Below, piece after piece: positions 6,020-12,145 of a stretch of 12,145 nt of DNA (the first letter of the stretch is position 1; every line of letters starts with the position of its first letter). Location: contig JACQTN010000466.1 of the NCBI GenBank assembly GCA_016210785.1, forward strand, positions 1 to 12,145, in the 5' to 3' direction. Below the pieces are notes generated by a model that was given only the letters and a program-made list of their open reading frames with translations, had not been told where the DNA came from and made no database searches. Source of the DNA: Armatimonadota bacterium. GTDB lineage: Bacteria; Sysuimicrobiota; Sysuimicrobiia; Sysuimicrobiales; JACQTN01. Position numbers and translations under genes: made by a program.

Positions 6020-8367
6020 CTCTTGCAACCATCGCGCACGACACCGGGCACATGGCGCGGGCGGTCGAGGAGACGCTGCGTGGACGCACTCTGGTCATCG
6101 TGAGCAACCGTGAGCCCTACGTGCACCGGCGGGGAGTGCGCGGGGTCGAGGTGGAGCGTCCAGAGGGAGGCCTGGTGGCCGCACTGGACCCGGTCCTCCA
6201 GGCGACGGGTGGCGTGTGGGTCGCCTGGGGGAGCGGCGACGCGGACTTCGAGGTGGCGGACGATCGCGGGTGCGTTCCCGTGCCTCCAGGGGCGCCGCGG
6301 TACACCCTGCGGAGGGTGCGCCTGATCCGCCCAGAGGTGGATCGCTACTACCTGGGGTTCGCGAACCAGTCCATCTGGCCGCTGTTCCACATGGCGATGG
6401 ACAAAGCCCGCTTCACCCGCCGGTACTGGACGGCCTACCAGGCCGTCAACCGGCGTTTCGCGGACGCGGTCATGGAGACAGTGGGCGCGGACGCCGTGGT
6501 CTGGATCCACGATTACCACCTGGGGCTGTGCCCCCGCTATCTTCGCCAGCGCCGGCCGGACCTGTTCTTGACACACTTCTGGCACATCCCCTGGCCGGCC
6601 CGCGATGTCTACCGCATCTGTCCCCAGCGCGCAGAGTTGCTGGAAGGGATGCTGGCCAACGATCTGATCGGCTTTCATGTGCCTTCGTACGTCCAGAACT
6701 TCCTGGACTGCGCGGAGCAGGAACTGGGCGCGGCTGTGGACCGCGCCGCGGGCGTGGTGGAGTACGAGGGGCACCGCACGCGGGTGGCGGCATTCCCCAT
6801 CAGCATCGACGTGGGCGCCTGGGAAGAAGCTGCGGCCTGCCGCGCCTGCGAGCGGTGGATGGCACACCTCATCCGGCGTTTCCGCCTGCGCGACCGGCTC
6901 ATCGGCGTAGGCGTGGACCGCATCGACTACACCAAGGGCATCCCTGAGCGGCTGCGGGCGCTGGAGTTGCTGTTCCAGCGTTACCCGCGGTTCCGCGAGC
7001 GGTTCGTCTTCATCCAGAAGGCCGCGCCCAGCCGCACCCGCATCCAGGCCTACCGCCAGCTGCAGGAGACCGTGGAGGAGGAGATCGCCCGCATCAACGC
7101 CCAGTACGGCACGGACACCTGGCAGCCCATCATCTACATTCCCCGACCCCTGCCGCCGGAAGCCATGGCGGCGCTGTACCGGATGGCCGATGTCTGCCTG
7201 GTGACTCCACTGCAGGACGGCATGAACCTGGTGGCCAAGGAGTTCGTCGCCTCGCAGGTGGACGGCCGCGGCGTGCTGGTGCTCAGCGAGATGGCGGGCG
7301 CCATCGAGGAGGCGGCGTGGGCGGTCCCCGTCAACCCCTTCGACCCCGAGGGCGTGGCCGACGCGCTGGCCGGCGCCCTGGAGATGCCGCCCGCGGACCG
7401 GCAGTGCCGCATGCGGCAGATGCGTGCCCACCTGCGGCGGCACGACATCTATCACTGGATGGCGCAGCACTTTCAGGCGGCCGGCCATCTCCTGGCGGCT
7501 CGCGCCCACACGGGTCCGGCGCTGCACGCCCTGGACACCCTGCGGCGAGACCTGTCGGCGCGCGGCCGCCTGGCAGTGCTGCTGGACTTCGACGGCACCC
7601 TGGCCCCGATCGCAGACCGGCCCGAAGATGCGCAGATCCCTCCCGCCACCCGCGCCACGCTGGCGCGCCTGGCCCGCCATCCCCGCTGCACGGTGGCGGT
7701 CATCAGCGGGAGGACCCTCGAGGATGTGCAGCGGCGGGTGAACCTGGACGGTGTGGTGTACGCAGGAAATCATGGGCTGGAGTGCACGTGGGACGGTGGC
7801 CTCATGGTGGTGGAGGGAGCGCTGCGGCTGCGGGACGACCTGGCAGAGTGTTCTCGAAGTCTGCTCGAGCGCCTGCGCAACGTCGAGGGAGTCATCGTGG
7901 AGGACAAAGGCCTGAGCCTGAGCGTGCACTATCGCCTGGCGCGGCCCTCCGACGTGGACCAGGTGGAACACGCGGTGCTGGAGACCCTCAACCAGATTCC
8001 CGCCGGCCGGCTGAAGACGGTCAAGGGGCACAAGGTGCTGGAGATCAGGCCTGACCTGGACCGCGGCAAGGGGAGCGCCGCCCTGTGGCTGTTGGCGCAG
8101 GTGGCGGGGCCGCGGTGGCGCCAGGAGCGCGCGGTATTGTACGCCGGCGACGACACCACGGACGAAGACGCGTTCGCCGCGCTGGCAGGAAGCGGGGTGA
8201 CGGTGAGGGTGGGACCGGCTCCGCAACAGACGGCGGCCGGCTACTCGCTGCAGGGGCCGGAGGAACTGGCGCGACTCCTGGCAATCATCGCCGGGTGGCT
8301 GGAGTCCGATGCTCTGGTGACCGCTGGCCACGACCGGGGTGTCGCGCTGCCGACGGGGTCGCCGTGA
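6016..8367 (+). CDS. otsAB: Fused trehalose-6-phosphate synthase/phosphatase (OtsA-OtsB)
   Basis: Cytosolic bifunctional enzyme of 783 residues: the N-terminal GT20 domain (about 25-490) should make trehalose 6-phosphate from a nucleotide-glucose and glucose 6-phosphate, and the C-terminal HAD domain (about 515-765) should remove the phosphate. GT20 marks are SNREP at 30-34, GGL at 51-53, [12 protein letters not shown] at 114-125, WIHDYHL at 163-169, HFWHIPWP at 187-194, [15 protein letters not shown] at 299-313 (Arg302, Lys307) and DGMNLVAKE at 401-409. HAD marks are DFDGTLAP at 524-531, ISGR at 563-566, GNHGLE at 584-589, the lysine of RGKG at 685 and [10 protein letters not shown] at 711-720. 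All catalytic positions appear intact. Fused enzymes occur in plants, yeast and some archaea and bacteria. GGGGGTGA (6002-6009) is the ribosome binding site. The 5' leader carries the c-di-AMP riboswitch and terminator, implying repression by c-di-AMP. A related GT20 acceptor, such as glycerol 3-phosphate, cannot be excluded by eye. Confidence 0.94.
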   Translation: MTLATIAHDTGHMARAVEETLRGRTLVIVSNREPYVHRRGVRGVEVERPEGGLVAALDPVLQATGGVWVAWGSGDADFEVADDRGCVPVPPGAPRYTLRRVRLIRPEVDRYYLGFANQSIWPLFHMAMDKARFTRRYWTAYQAVNRRFADAVMETVGADAVVWIHDYHLGLCPRYLRQRRPDLFLTHFWHIPWPARDVYRICPQRAELLEGMLANDLIGFHVPSYVQNFLDCAEQELGAAVDRAAGVVEYEGHRTRVAAFPISIDVGAWEEAAACRACERWMAHLIRRFRLRDRLIGVGVDRIDYTKGIPERLRALELLFQRYPRFRERFVFIQKAAPSRTRIQAYRQLQETVEEEIARINAQYGTDTWQPIIYIPRPLPPEAMAALYRMADVCLVTPLQDGMNLVAKEFVASQVDGRGVLVLSEMAGAIEEAAWAVPVNPFDPEGVADALAGALEMPPADRQCRMRQMRAHLRRHDIYHWMAQHFQAAGHLLAARAHTGPALHALDTLRRDLSARGRLAVLLDFDGTLAPIADRPEDAQIPPATRATLARLARHPRCTVAVISGRTLEDVQRRVNLDGVVYAGNHGLECTWDGGLMVVEGALRLRDDLAECSRSLLERLRNVEGVIVEDKGLSLSVHYRLARPSDVDQVEHAVLETLNQIPAGRLKTVKGHKVLEIRPDLDRGKGSAALWLLAQVAGPRWRQERAVLYAGDDTTDEDAFAALAGSGVTVRVGPAPQQTAAGYSLQGPEELARLLAIIAGWLESDALVTAGHDRGVALPTGSP

Positions 8368-8645
8368 CCGCCCACTGGCAGCGGCCTGTCACGGCTGGTT
8401 GCCGGCGATGGCGGCAGCGCCCGGATGCGCACGCGCCCCCGCGACGCACCCACTATTCCTTCCCGCTTCCACCGGCTGAGGATGCAGCTGACCGAGTACA
8501 GGGTCGTGCCGGTCAGACTCGCCAGGTCCCGCTGAGAGAGCGCCACTTCCACGACGCCGTCGTCTCCTAAGCGCGAAACTGCCTGGCCTGCCAGCCTCCG
8601 CAGGGCCCGCGCGGCCTTGCCAAGACGACATCTCACCGGTATCAT
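8241..8645 (-). pseudogene. Crp/Fnr-family helix-turn-helix fragment lacking the sensor domain
   Basis: Residues 7-76 of this frame (about 8418-8627) match the C-terminal DNA-binding part of Crp/Fnr regulators: RLGKAARALRRLAGQ resembles the pre-HTH helix (usually RLARALLRLA), then VALSQRDLASLTGTTLYSVS and ILSRWKREGIV form the winged helix-turn-helix, and GASRGRVRIRA the wing. The cyclic-nucleotide-binding domain, normally about 150 residues before it, is absent: upstream bases turn into unrelated sequence and then the intact EamA gene on the other strand. After about residue 76 the frame continues as Pro/Ser-rich sequence antisense to the end of otsAB. Best explained as a truncated regulator relic. 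A small expressed HTH protein from the ATG at 8645 (GGAG 10 bases upstream) is possible. It otherwise accounts for the 343-bp gap between otsAB and the transporter gene. Confidence 0.65.
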
Positions 8646-8710
8646 GGGTCCTGTTCTCCGGCTCCGCGGCTCGCCACCCTTGCGGACTGCCGGGGCCGGC
8701 CGCGTTGACT

Positions 8711-9649
8711 ATGAACCGCCACATTCTGATCAAAGGGTACCTCTTCGCCGTCATCTCCTGCCTGTTGTGGAGCACCAACTTCGTGGTGGCCCGCGCCATC
8801 CGCGACATCGTCGGCCCCTTCACCATCACCTCGATCCGCACGGCGCTGGCCGTGGCCATCCTGCTGCCCTTCGTGCGGGCGCATGGGGGCCTGGGCGACC
8901 TGCGCGCCCGCTGGCGGTTGTGGCTGGCCTGCGCCGTCACGGGCGTGGTGGGCACCAGCGGGTTCACCTACTGGGCGCTCCACTTTACGCTGGCGGTCAA
9001 CGCCGCCCTCATCAACGGGACCGGACCGCTCTTCACCATCGTCCTGGGACGCGCAATCCTGCGTGAGCCTGTCGGCCCGGCGGTGCTGGCCGGATTCACC
9101 CTCTCCTTTGTCGGCGTGATCTGGATCATCTCTGGCGGCAACCCCGCGGTGCTGTTAGGGCTGCATGTCAACATCGGGGACGCGATGCTGATCTTCGTCA
9201 TGACGCTGTGGGCGCTCTACTCGGTCCTGGGCCGCAAGATCATGGCGCAGACGCCGACCACCATGTTCACCGGGAACACGCTGCTCACCGCGCTGCCTTT
9301 CGTGCTGCTGATGGGGAGCGTAGAGGTGGCGAGCCAGGGCCCGCCGGTGCTGGGCTGGCCGCTGGTAGGGGCGTCGCTGTACCTTACGCTGGCCAACACG
9401 GTGGTGGGCTTCTTGCTGTGGAACGAGGCGGTGCGGCTGATCGGACCCACACGCGTGGCCATCACCTACAACACGGTGCCGCTGTTCGGCGCCATCCTGG
9501 CCCTGCTGTTCCTCGGAGAGCCGCTGGCCTGGCACCACGTGGTGGGCGGGGCGCTGATCATCGTGGGCAGCACCGCGGGGATCCTGGCCACCGGGGAGCA
9601 GCGCGGTGAGGCGGTGGAGCCGCGGGCAGCGGGAGTGCCCAGGAACTGA
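8711..9649 (+). CDS. EamA/DMT-superfamily transporter
   Basis: A 312-residue inner-membrane protein of the drug/metabolite transporter superfamily, with about ten hydrophobic helices arranged as two EamA repeats (about residues 8-140 and 155-295). Marks include the first-helix CLLWSTNFVVARAI, the IRTALAVAILLPF segment, ALHFTLAVNAALINGTGPLFT in the first repeat, ALYSVLGRKIMAQ opening the second, and NTVVGFLLWNEAVRLIGPTRVAI then PLFGAILALLFLGEPL near the end. Members export or import small metabolites such as amino acids, and the substrate cannot be read from sequence. ATG 8711 is chosen since MNRHILIKGYLFAV starts the first helix; TTG 8705 adds two residues, and neither has a visible ribosome binding site. 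Ends 6 bp from the convergent flavin oxidoreductase gene with no obvious terminator between. No functional link to the neighbouring Crp fragment can be shown. Confidence 0.9.
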   Translation: MNRHILIKGYLFAVISCLLWSTNFVVARAIRDIVGPFTITSIRTALAVAILLPFVRAHGGLGDLRARWRLWLACAVTGVVGTSGFTYWALHFTLAVNAALINGTGPLFTIVLGRAILREPVGPAVLAGFTLSFVGVIWIISGGNPAVLLGLHVNIGDAMLIFVMTLWALYSVLGRKIMAQTPTTMFTGNTLLTALPFVLLMGSVEVASQGPPVLGWPLVGASLYLTLANTVVGFLLWNEAVRLIGPTRVAITYNTVPLFGAILALLFLGEPLAWHHVVGGALIIVGSTAGILATGEQRGEAVEPRAAGVPRN

Positions 9650-9655
9650 AAGCAC

Positions 9656-10666
9656 TTAGGCGCGGGCGAGCGCGGGCATCACCTCGCGCCCGATCAGGCG
9701 CAGCGATCGCAGGACGCGCTCGTGGGGCAGGCCTGCCCAGTGTACGCGGAGGACCAGGTGCGTGATGCCCAGCACCTGGCGATACCTGCGGATCTGCGCC
9801 ACGCACTCTTCCGGTGTCCCCACGATGAAGCGATCGCCCACCAGTTCCTCATACGGGACGGCCAGCGGATCGTGCGCGGGCATCGCCCTGTCCTGGCCCC
9901 AGGTCACGTAAGTCTGGTACTTGCGCTCCAGGTAAGGACGCGCCTCGCTGTGCACAGTGCGCCGGTCCTCGCCCACGAAGCACTCGCGGAAGAGCGGGAT
10001 GTCCTCCGGCATGGGAAGTCCCAGCCGCGCCCGCTCCTCCCGGTACAAGGCCATCTGTGCCTCCAGCACCGCCAGGCGCGAGTGGGGCGCGATGAACCAG
10101 GTGTCGCCCAGGCGCGCCGCCCGGCGCACGGCGCCGTCGTTGTTGGCGGCGATCCAGATGGGCGGATGCGGCTGCTGCAGCGGCCGGCTCACCAGCGTGG
10201 CGTTCCGCAGCGTGCAGTAATCGGTCTCGTAGGTGACCGCCTCGCCTGCCCACAGGCGCCGCACGATGTCCAGGTGCGTGGTGAAGCGGCGTACCCGCCC
10301 CGCGCGCGGCACACCGAAGGCGTCATACTCCTCCTCCCGATACCCGAGGCCGACGCCGAAGATCAGCCGGCCGCCGGTGAGCACGTCGAGAGTGGCCATC
10401 TCCTCCGCCACGTACACCGGGTTCACCAGGGCCAGCAGGAGCACGCCGGGGCCGATGGACATCCCGGGCACGCGCGACGCCACGTAGGACAGCACGGGGA
10501 CCGGCTGCAGCATCTGGTACGGCGTGGACAGGTAGTGGTGGCCGGTGAACAGGGAGACGAAGCCCACCTCGCGCGCCACCTCCACCTGCTCCACGTGCTC
10601 GGCGAAGCGCGCCGCCATGGACTCGCCGGGCCCGTGCTGAGAGGCGAGGAAGAGACCGAACTTCAT
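9656..10666 (-). CDS. LLM-class (luciferase-like) flavin-dependent oxidoreductase
   Basis: A 336-residue TIM-barrel oxidoreductase of the bacterial-luciferase superfamily, which uses FMN or coenzyme F420; substrate unknown. It starts MKFGLFLASQHGPG, has TGHHYLSTPY at 41-50 (the usual EHH-like substrate/flavin loop), IGPGVLLLALVNPVYVAEEMATLD at 71-94, the signature LTGGRLIFGVGLGYREEEYDAFG at about 96-118, LWAGEAVTYE near 136, PPIWIAANN in the second half, and the C-terminal FIVGTPEECVAQIRRY region. Length is normal. The start codon overlaps the stop of the fumarase beta gene (ATGA) and has AGGGAG 5 bases upstream, so it is the third gene of that operon and translationally coupled. The context suggests oxidation linked to hydroxy-acid or carboxylate catabolism, but this is inference; the family is too broad for a substrate call. 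Confidence 0.92.
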   Translation of the reverse strand: MKFGLFLASQHGPGESMAARFAEHVEQVEVAREVGFVSLFTGHHYLSTPYQMLQPVPVLSYVASRVPGMSIGPGVLLLALVNPVYVAEEMATLDVLTGGRLIFGVGLGYREEEYDAFGVPRAGRVRRFTTHLDIVRRLWAGEAVTYETDYCTLRNATLVSRPLQQPHPPIWIAANNDGAVRRAARLGDTWFIAPHSRLAVLEAQMALYREERARLGLPMPEDIPLFRECFVGEDRRTVHSEARPYLERKYQTYVTWGQDRAMPAHDPLAVPYEELVGDRFIVGTPEECVAQIRRYRQVLGITHLVLRVHWAGLPHERVLRSLRLIGREVMPALARA

Positions 10667-11292
10667 GATGACTCCCTGGAAATCTCCGAAGGGCTTCGGC
10701 CGGCTTCAGCAGGGTTCCCGGAGATTTCAGGGCGGTCAGCCGGGCGCCGGTAGCGGGCGCGGCCCTCCTCGTAGAGGTCGCCGCCGTGGACGTCGTTGAC
10801 GACCACCACCGGAAAATCCTCTACCACGAGCCGGTAGATCGCTTCGGGGCCCAGGTCGGCGAAGGCGATGATCTCCGCCTCCGTGATGCGCTGCCCGAGC
10901 AGCGCCGCGGTCCCCTCCACGGCGCCGAAGTAGACGCAGCCGTGGCGAATCAGGGCCTCCTTCACGGCGGTCGACCGCGCGCCCTTGCCGATCATCCCGC
11001 GCAGCCCCCGCGCGATGAGCAGCGGCGCCACCGGGTCCATGCGCGAGGCGGTGGTCGGCCCGGCGGCACCGATGGGCCGCCCCGGCCGCGGCGGCGTGGG
11101 GCCGCAGTAGTAGATGATCTGGCCGGTGAAGTCCACCGGCGGCGGCGAGCCTTCGGCGATCAGGCGGGCCATGCGCTCGTGGGCCGCGTCGCGCGCCGTG
11201 TACACGACGCCGTGCAGGCGCACCAGGTCGCCGGTGCGCAGCCGGGCCACGTCCGATGCCGCGAGCGGCGTGGTGAGGTGGATGGGCTCCAT
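10663..11292 (-). CDS. Class I fumarase/L-tartrate dehydratase beta subunit
   Basis: A 209-residue beta subunit of the two-subunit, iron-sulfur hydro-lyase family (fumarate hydratase class I, L(+)-tartrate dehydratase). It works as a heteromer with the alpha subunit encoded just upstream. Motifs: LTTPL at 6-10, GDLVRLHGVVYTARDAAH at 21-38, IIYYCGPTPPRPG at 59-71, the substrate-binding GPTTASRMD at 78-86, GMIGKGARS at 99-107, YFGAVEGTAALL at 121-132 and DLGPEAIYRLVVEDFPVVVV at 146-165. The family normally ends near GGDLYEE (about residue 175); residues 181-209 are an unconserved tail encoded by a DNA inverted repeat. The gene begins 46 bp after the alpha gene, with GGAGA 13 bases before the ATG, and overlaps the next gene by 4 bp. 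Fumarase and tartrate dehydratase cannot be told apart from this sequence. Confidence 0.92.
   Translation of the reverse strand: MEPIHLTTPLAASDVARLRTGDLVRLHGVVYTARDAAHERMARLIAEGSPPPVDFTGQIIYYCGPTPPRPGRPIGAAGPTTASRMDPVAPLLIARGLRGMIGKGARSTAVKEALIRHGCVYFGAVEGTAALLGQRITEAEIIAFADLGPEAIYRLVVEDFPVVVVNDVHGGDLYEEGRARYRRPADRPEISGNPAEAGRSPSEISRESS
10674..10732 (-). repeat. Inverted repeat covering the ribosome binding site of the flavin oxidoreductase gene
   Basis: CCCTGGAAATCTCCG (10674-10688) and CGGAGATTTCAGGG (10719-10732) are complementary over 14 pairs with one bulged G, around a 30-base loop. It lies in the last codons of the fumarase beta gene. In the mRNA the 3' arm includes four bases of the AGGGAG ribosome binding site (10672-10677) of the next gene, so the hairpin would hide it until ribosomes finishing the beta gene melt the stem. 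Confidence 0.65.
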
Positions 11293-11338
11293 CAGGCGCA
11301 GACGTCTCCGGCGTGATGGATCACGGCGCCGGGCGCTC

Positions 11339-12145
11339 TCACAGCGTCACCATGCCGGCGCGGTGGGAGTGGCAGTCCAGGTTCACCGCCACGGGCAGCG
11401 CGGCAATGTGGGTAGGGTGGGTCTCCACGTGCACCGCCAGCGCCGTGACGCGGCCGCCGTAGCCCGCCGGGCCGATGCCCAGCGCGTTGACGCGGTCCAG
11501 GATCTCGCGCTCCAGCGCCGCGGTATCCGGTTCGGCGTGCGGCGCGCCGACCGGCCGCAGCAGGGCGCGCTTGGCCAGCAGCGCCGCCTTCTCGAAGGTC
11601 CCGCCGACGCCGATGCCCACCACCAGCGGCGGGCTGGGGTTCGGCCCCGCCTCGGCGATGGTGCGGTCGATGAACGCCAGCATGCCCTCCCGCCCGTCGT
11701 GGGGCGTGAGCATAGCCAGCCGGCTCATGTTGTCGCATCCCTGTCCCTTGGCCAGCATCCCGATGGTGAACCGGTCGCCGGGTACGATGTCGTAGTAGAC
11801 GATGCCTGGCGTGTTGTCGCCGGTGTTGACCCGGTCCAGCGGGTGGCGCACGATCGAACTGCGCAGGTAGCCCTCGCGGTAGCCCTGCCGCACACCATCC
11901 TGCAGCGCATCCGCGAGCGACCCGCCGGTGACCCTCACGTCCTGCCCCATGTCCACGAACAGCACCGCGGTCCCGGTATCCTGGCAGATGGGGTACCAGT
12001 GGTCGCGGGCGACGCGGGCGTTCTCGATCAGGTGCTGCAGCACGTGCTTTCCATGCGGCGACTCCTCCATCTCCACGGCGCGCTCCAGGGCGGCCAGCAT
12101 GTCGGCGCCCATGCGGTGGTTGACCTGGATGCACAGGTCGCGCAC
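11339..12145 (-). CDS. Class I fumarase/L-tartrate dehydratase alpha subunit (5' end outside the window)
   Basis: The catalytic [4Fe-4S] subunit that interconverts fumarate and malate or dehydrates tartrate. The visible 268 residues begin inside the N-terminal domain: the codon at the edge is GTG, but relatives have roughly 10-20 more residues before RDLCIQVNHRMG, so the gene is cut by the window edge. Motifs, numbered from the edge: EESPHGKHVLQHLIENA at 27-43, PICQDTGTAV with Cys54, HPLDRVNTGDNTPG at 101-114, LAKGQGCDNMS with Cys137, VVGIGVGGTFEKAALLAKRALLR at 175-197, GYGGRVTALAVHVETHPTHIAALPVAVN at 228-255 and LDCHSHR with Cys258. The usual cluster cysteine before PP in the middle of the protein (typically CPP) is Ser171 here. 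First gene of the visible fumarase-oxidoreductase operon; its promoter lies outside the window. Confidence 0.92.
   Translation of the reverse strand: MRDLCIQVNHRMGADMLAALERAVEMEESPHGKHVLQHLIENARVARDHWYPICQDTGTAVLFVDMGQDVRVTGGSLADALQDGVRQGYREGYLRSSIVRHPLDRVNTGDNTPGIVYYDIVPGDRFTIGMLAKGQGCDNMSRLAMLTPHDGREGMLAFIDRTIAEAGPNPSPPLVVGIGVGGTFEKAALLAKRALLRPVGAPHAEPDTAALEREILDRVNALGIGPAGYGGRVTALAVHVETHPTHIAALPVAVNLDCHSHRAGMVTL

Noticed and set aside
5230..8331. A 1033-codon minus-strand open frame across the riboswitch region and otsAB
   Set aside because: It is antisense to the well-supported trehalose gene, follows its codon pattern, has low-complexity His/Gln/Arg/Gly-rich composition and shows no family motif. 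Long antisense frames are expected at this G+C.
9656..10666. Bioluminescence (luxA/luxB) role for the luciferase-like protein
   Set aside because: There is no partner lux subunit, fatty-acid reductase or related gene; the fold is shared by a very broad oxidoreductase family.
11292..12134. A 280-codon minus-strand frame overlapping the fumarase alpha gene
   Set aside because: Same strand but wrong frame; its translation is Arg/Gly/Ala/Pro repeats, whereas the neighbouring frame carries all class I fumarase motifs.
1..12145. Insertion sequences, CRISPR arrays, tRNA or rRNA genes
   Set aside because: No transposase motifs, terminal repeat pairs with duplications, regularly spaced repeats, or tRNA/rRNA signatures were seen on either strand.

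Overview
This is a GC-rich bacterial chromosomal window (roughly two-thirds G+C by eye) with dense, ordinary protein genes and no visible phage, insertion sequence, CRISPR or tRNA. The lineage cannot be fixed from sequence alone. A c-di-AMP (ydaO/yuaA-type) riboswitch points to a bacterium that makes c-di-AMP, such as Firmicutes, Actinobacteria, Chloroflexi-like or related GC-rich lineages. The sugar-binding protein at the left edge has a cleavable signal peptide but no lipobox cysteine, which fits a cell with a periplasm better than a classical monoderm.

Left half (1-5290), carbohydrate and trehalose: a minus-strand ABC sugar-binding protein (3-1289) diverges across a gene-free 495-bp region from treY, malto-oligosyltrehalose synthase (about 1785-4430). 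TreY is convergent with a YihY/BrkB-family membrane protein (4451-5290, minus). No treZ or treX is present here, so the TreY pathway must be completed by genes elsewhere.

Centre (5291-8367), the most interesting part: a long leader carries a clear c-di-AMP riboswitch (about 5744-5891), followed at once by a strong intrinsic terminator (5909-5942), then by a gene for a fused trehalose-6-phosphate synthase/phosphatase (6016-8367). Bases 5842-5852 of the aptamer can pair with the 5' arm of the terminator. The window therefore spells out an aptamer/antiterminator/terminator switch that would place de novo synthesis of an osmolyte under c-di-AMP control. A 39-codon leader ORF (5900-6019) overlaps the enzyme's start as ATGA, and its ribosome binding site lies inside the aptamer pseudoknot. 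Two routes to trehalose (from glycogen by TreY, from UDP-glucose by OtsA-OtsB) thus lie within 7 kb.

Right half (8368-12145): a minus-strand fragment with a convincing Crp/Fnr helix-turn-helix but no sensor domain (about 8418-8645) fills the gap before a plus-strand EamA-type drug/metabolite transporter (8711-9649). That gene is convergent with a minus-strand operon read from the right edge: class I fumarase/tartrate dehydratase alpha subunit (5' end outside the window), its beta subunit, and a luciferase-like flavin-dependent oxidoreductase coupled to the beta subunit by an ATGA overlap and a hairpin covering its ribosome binding site.
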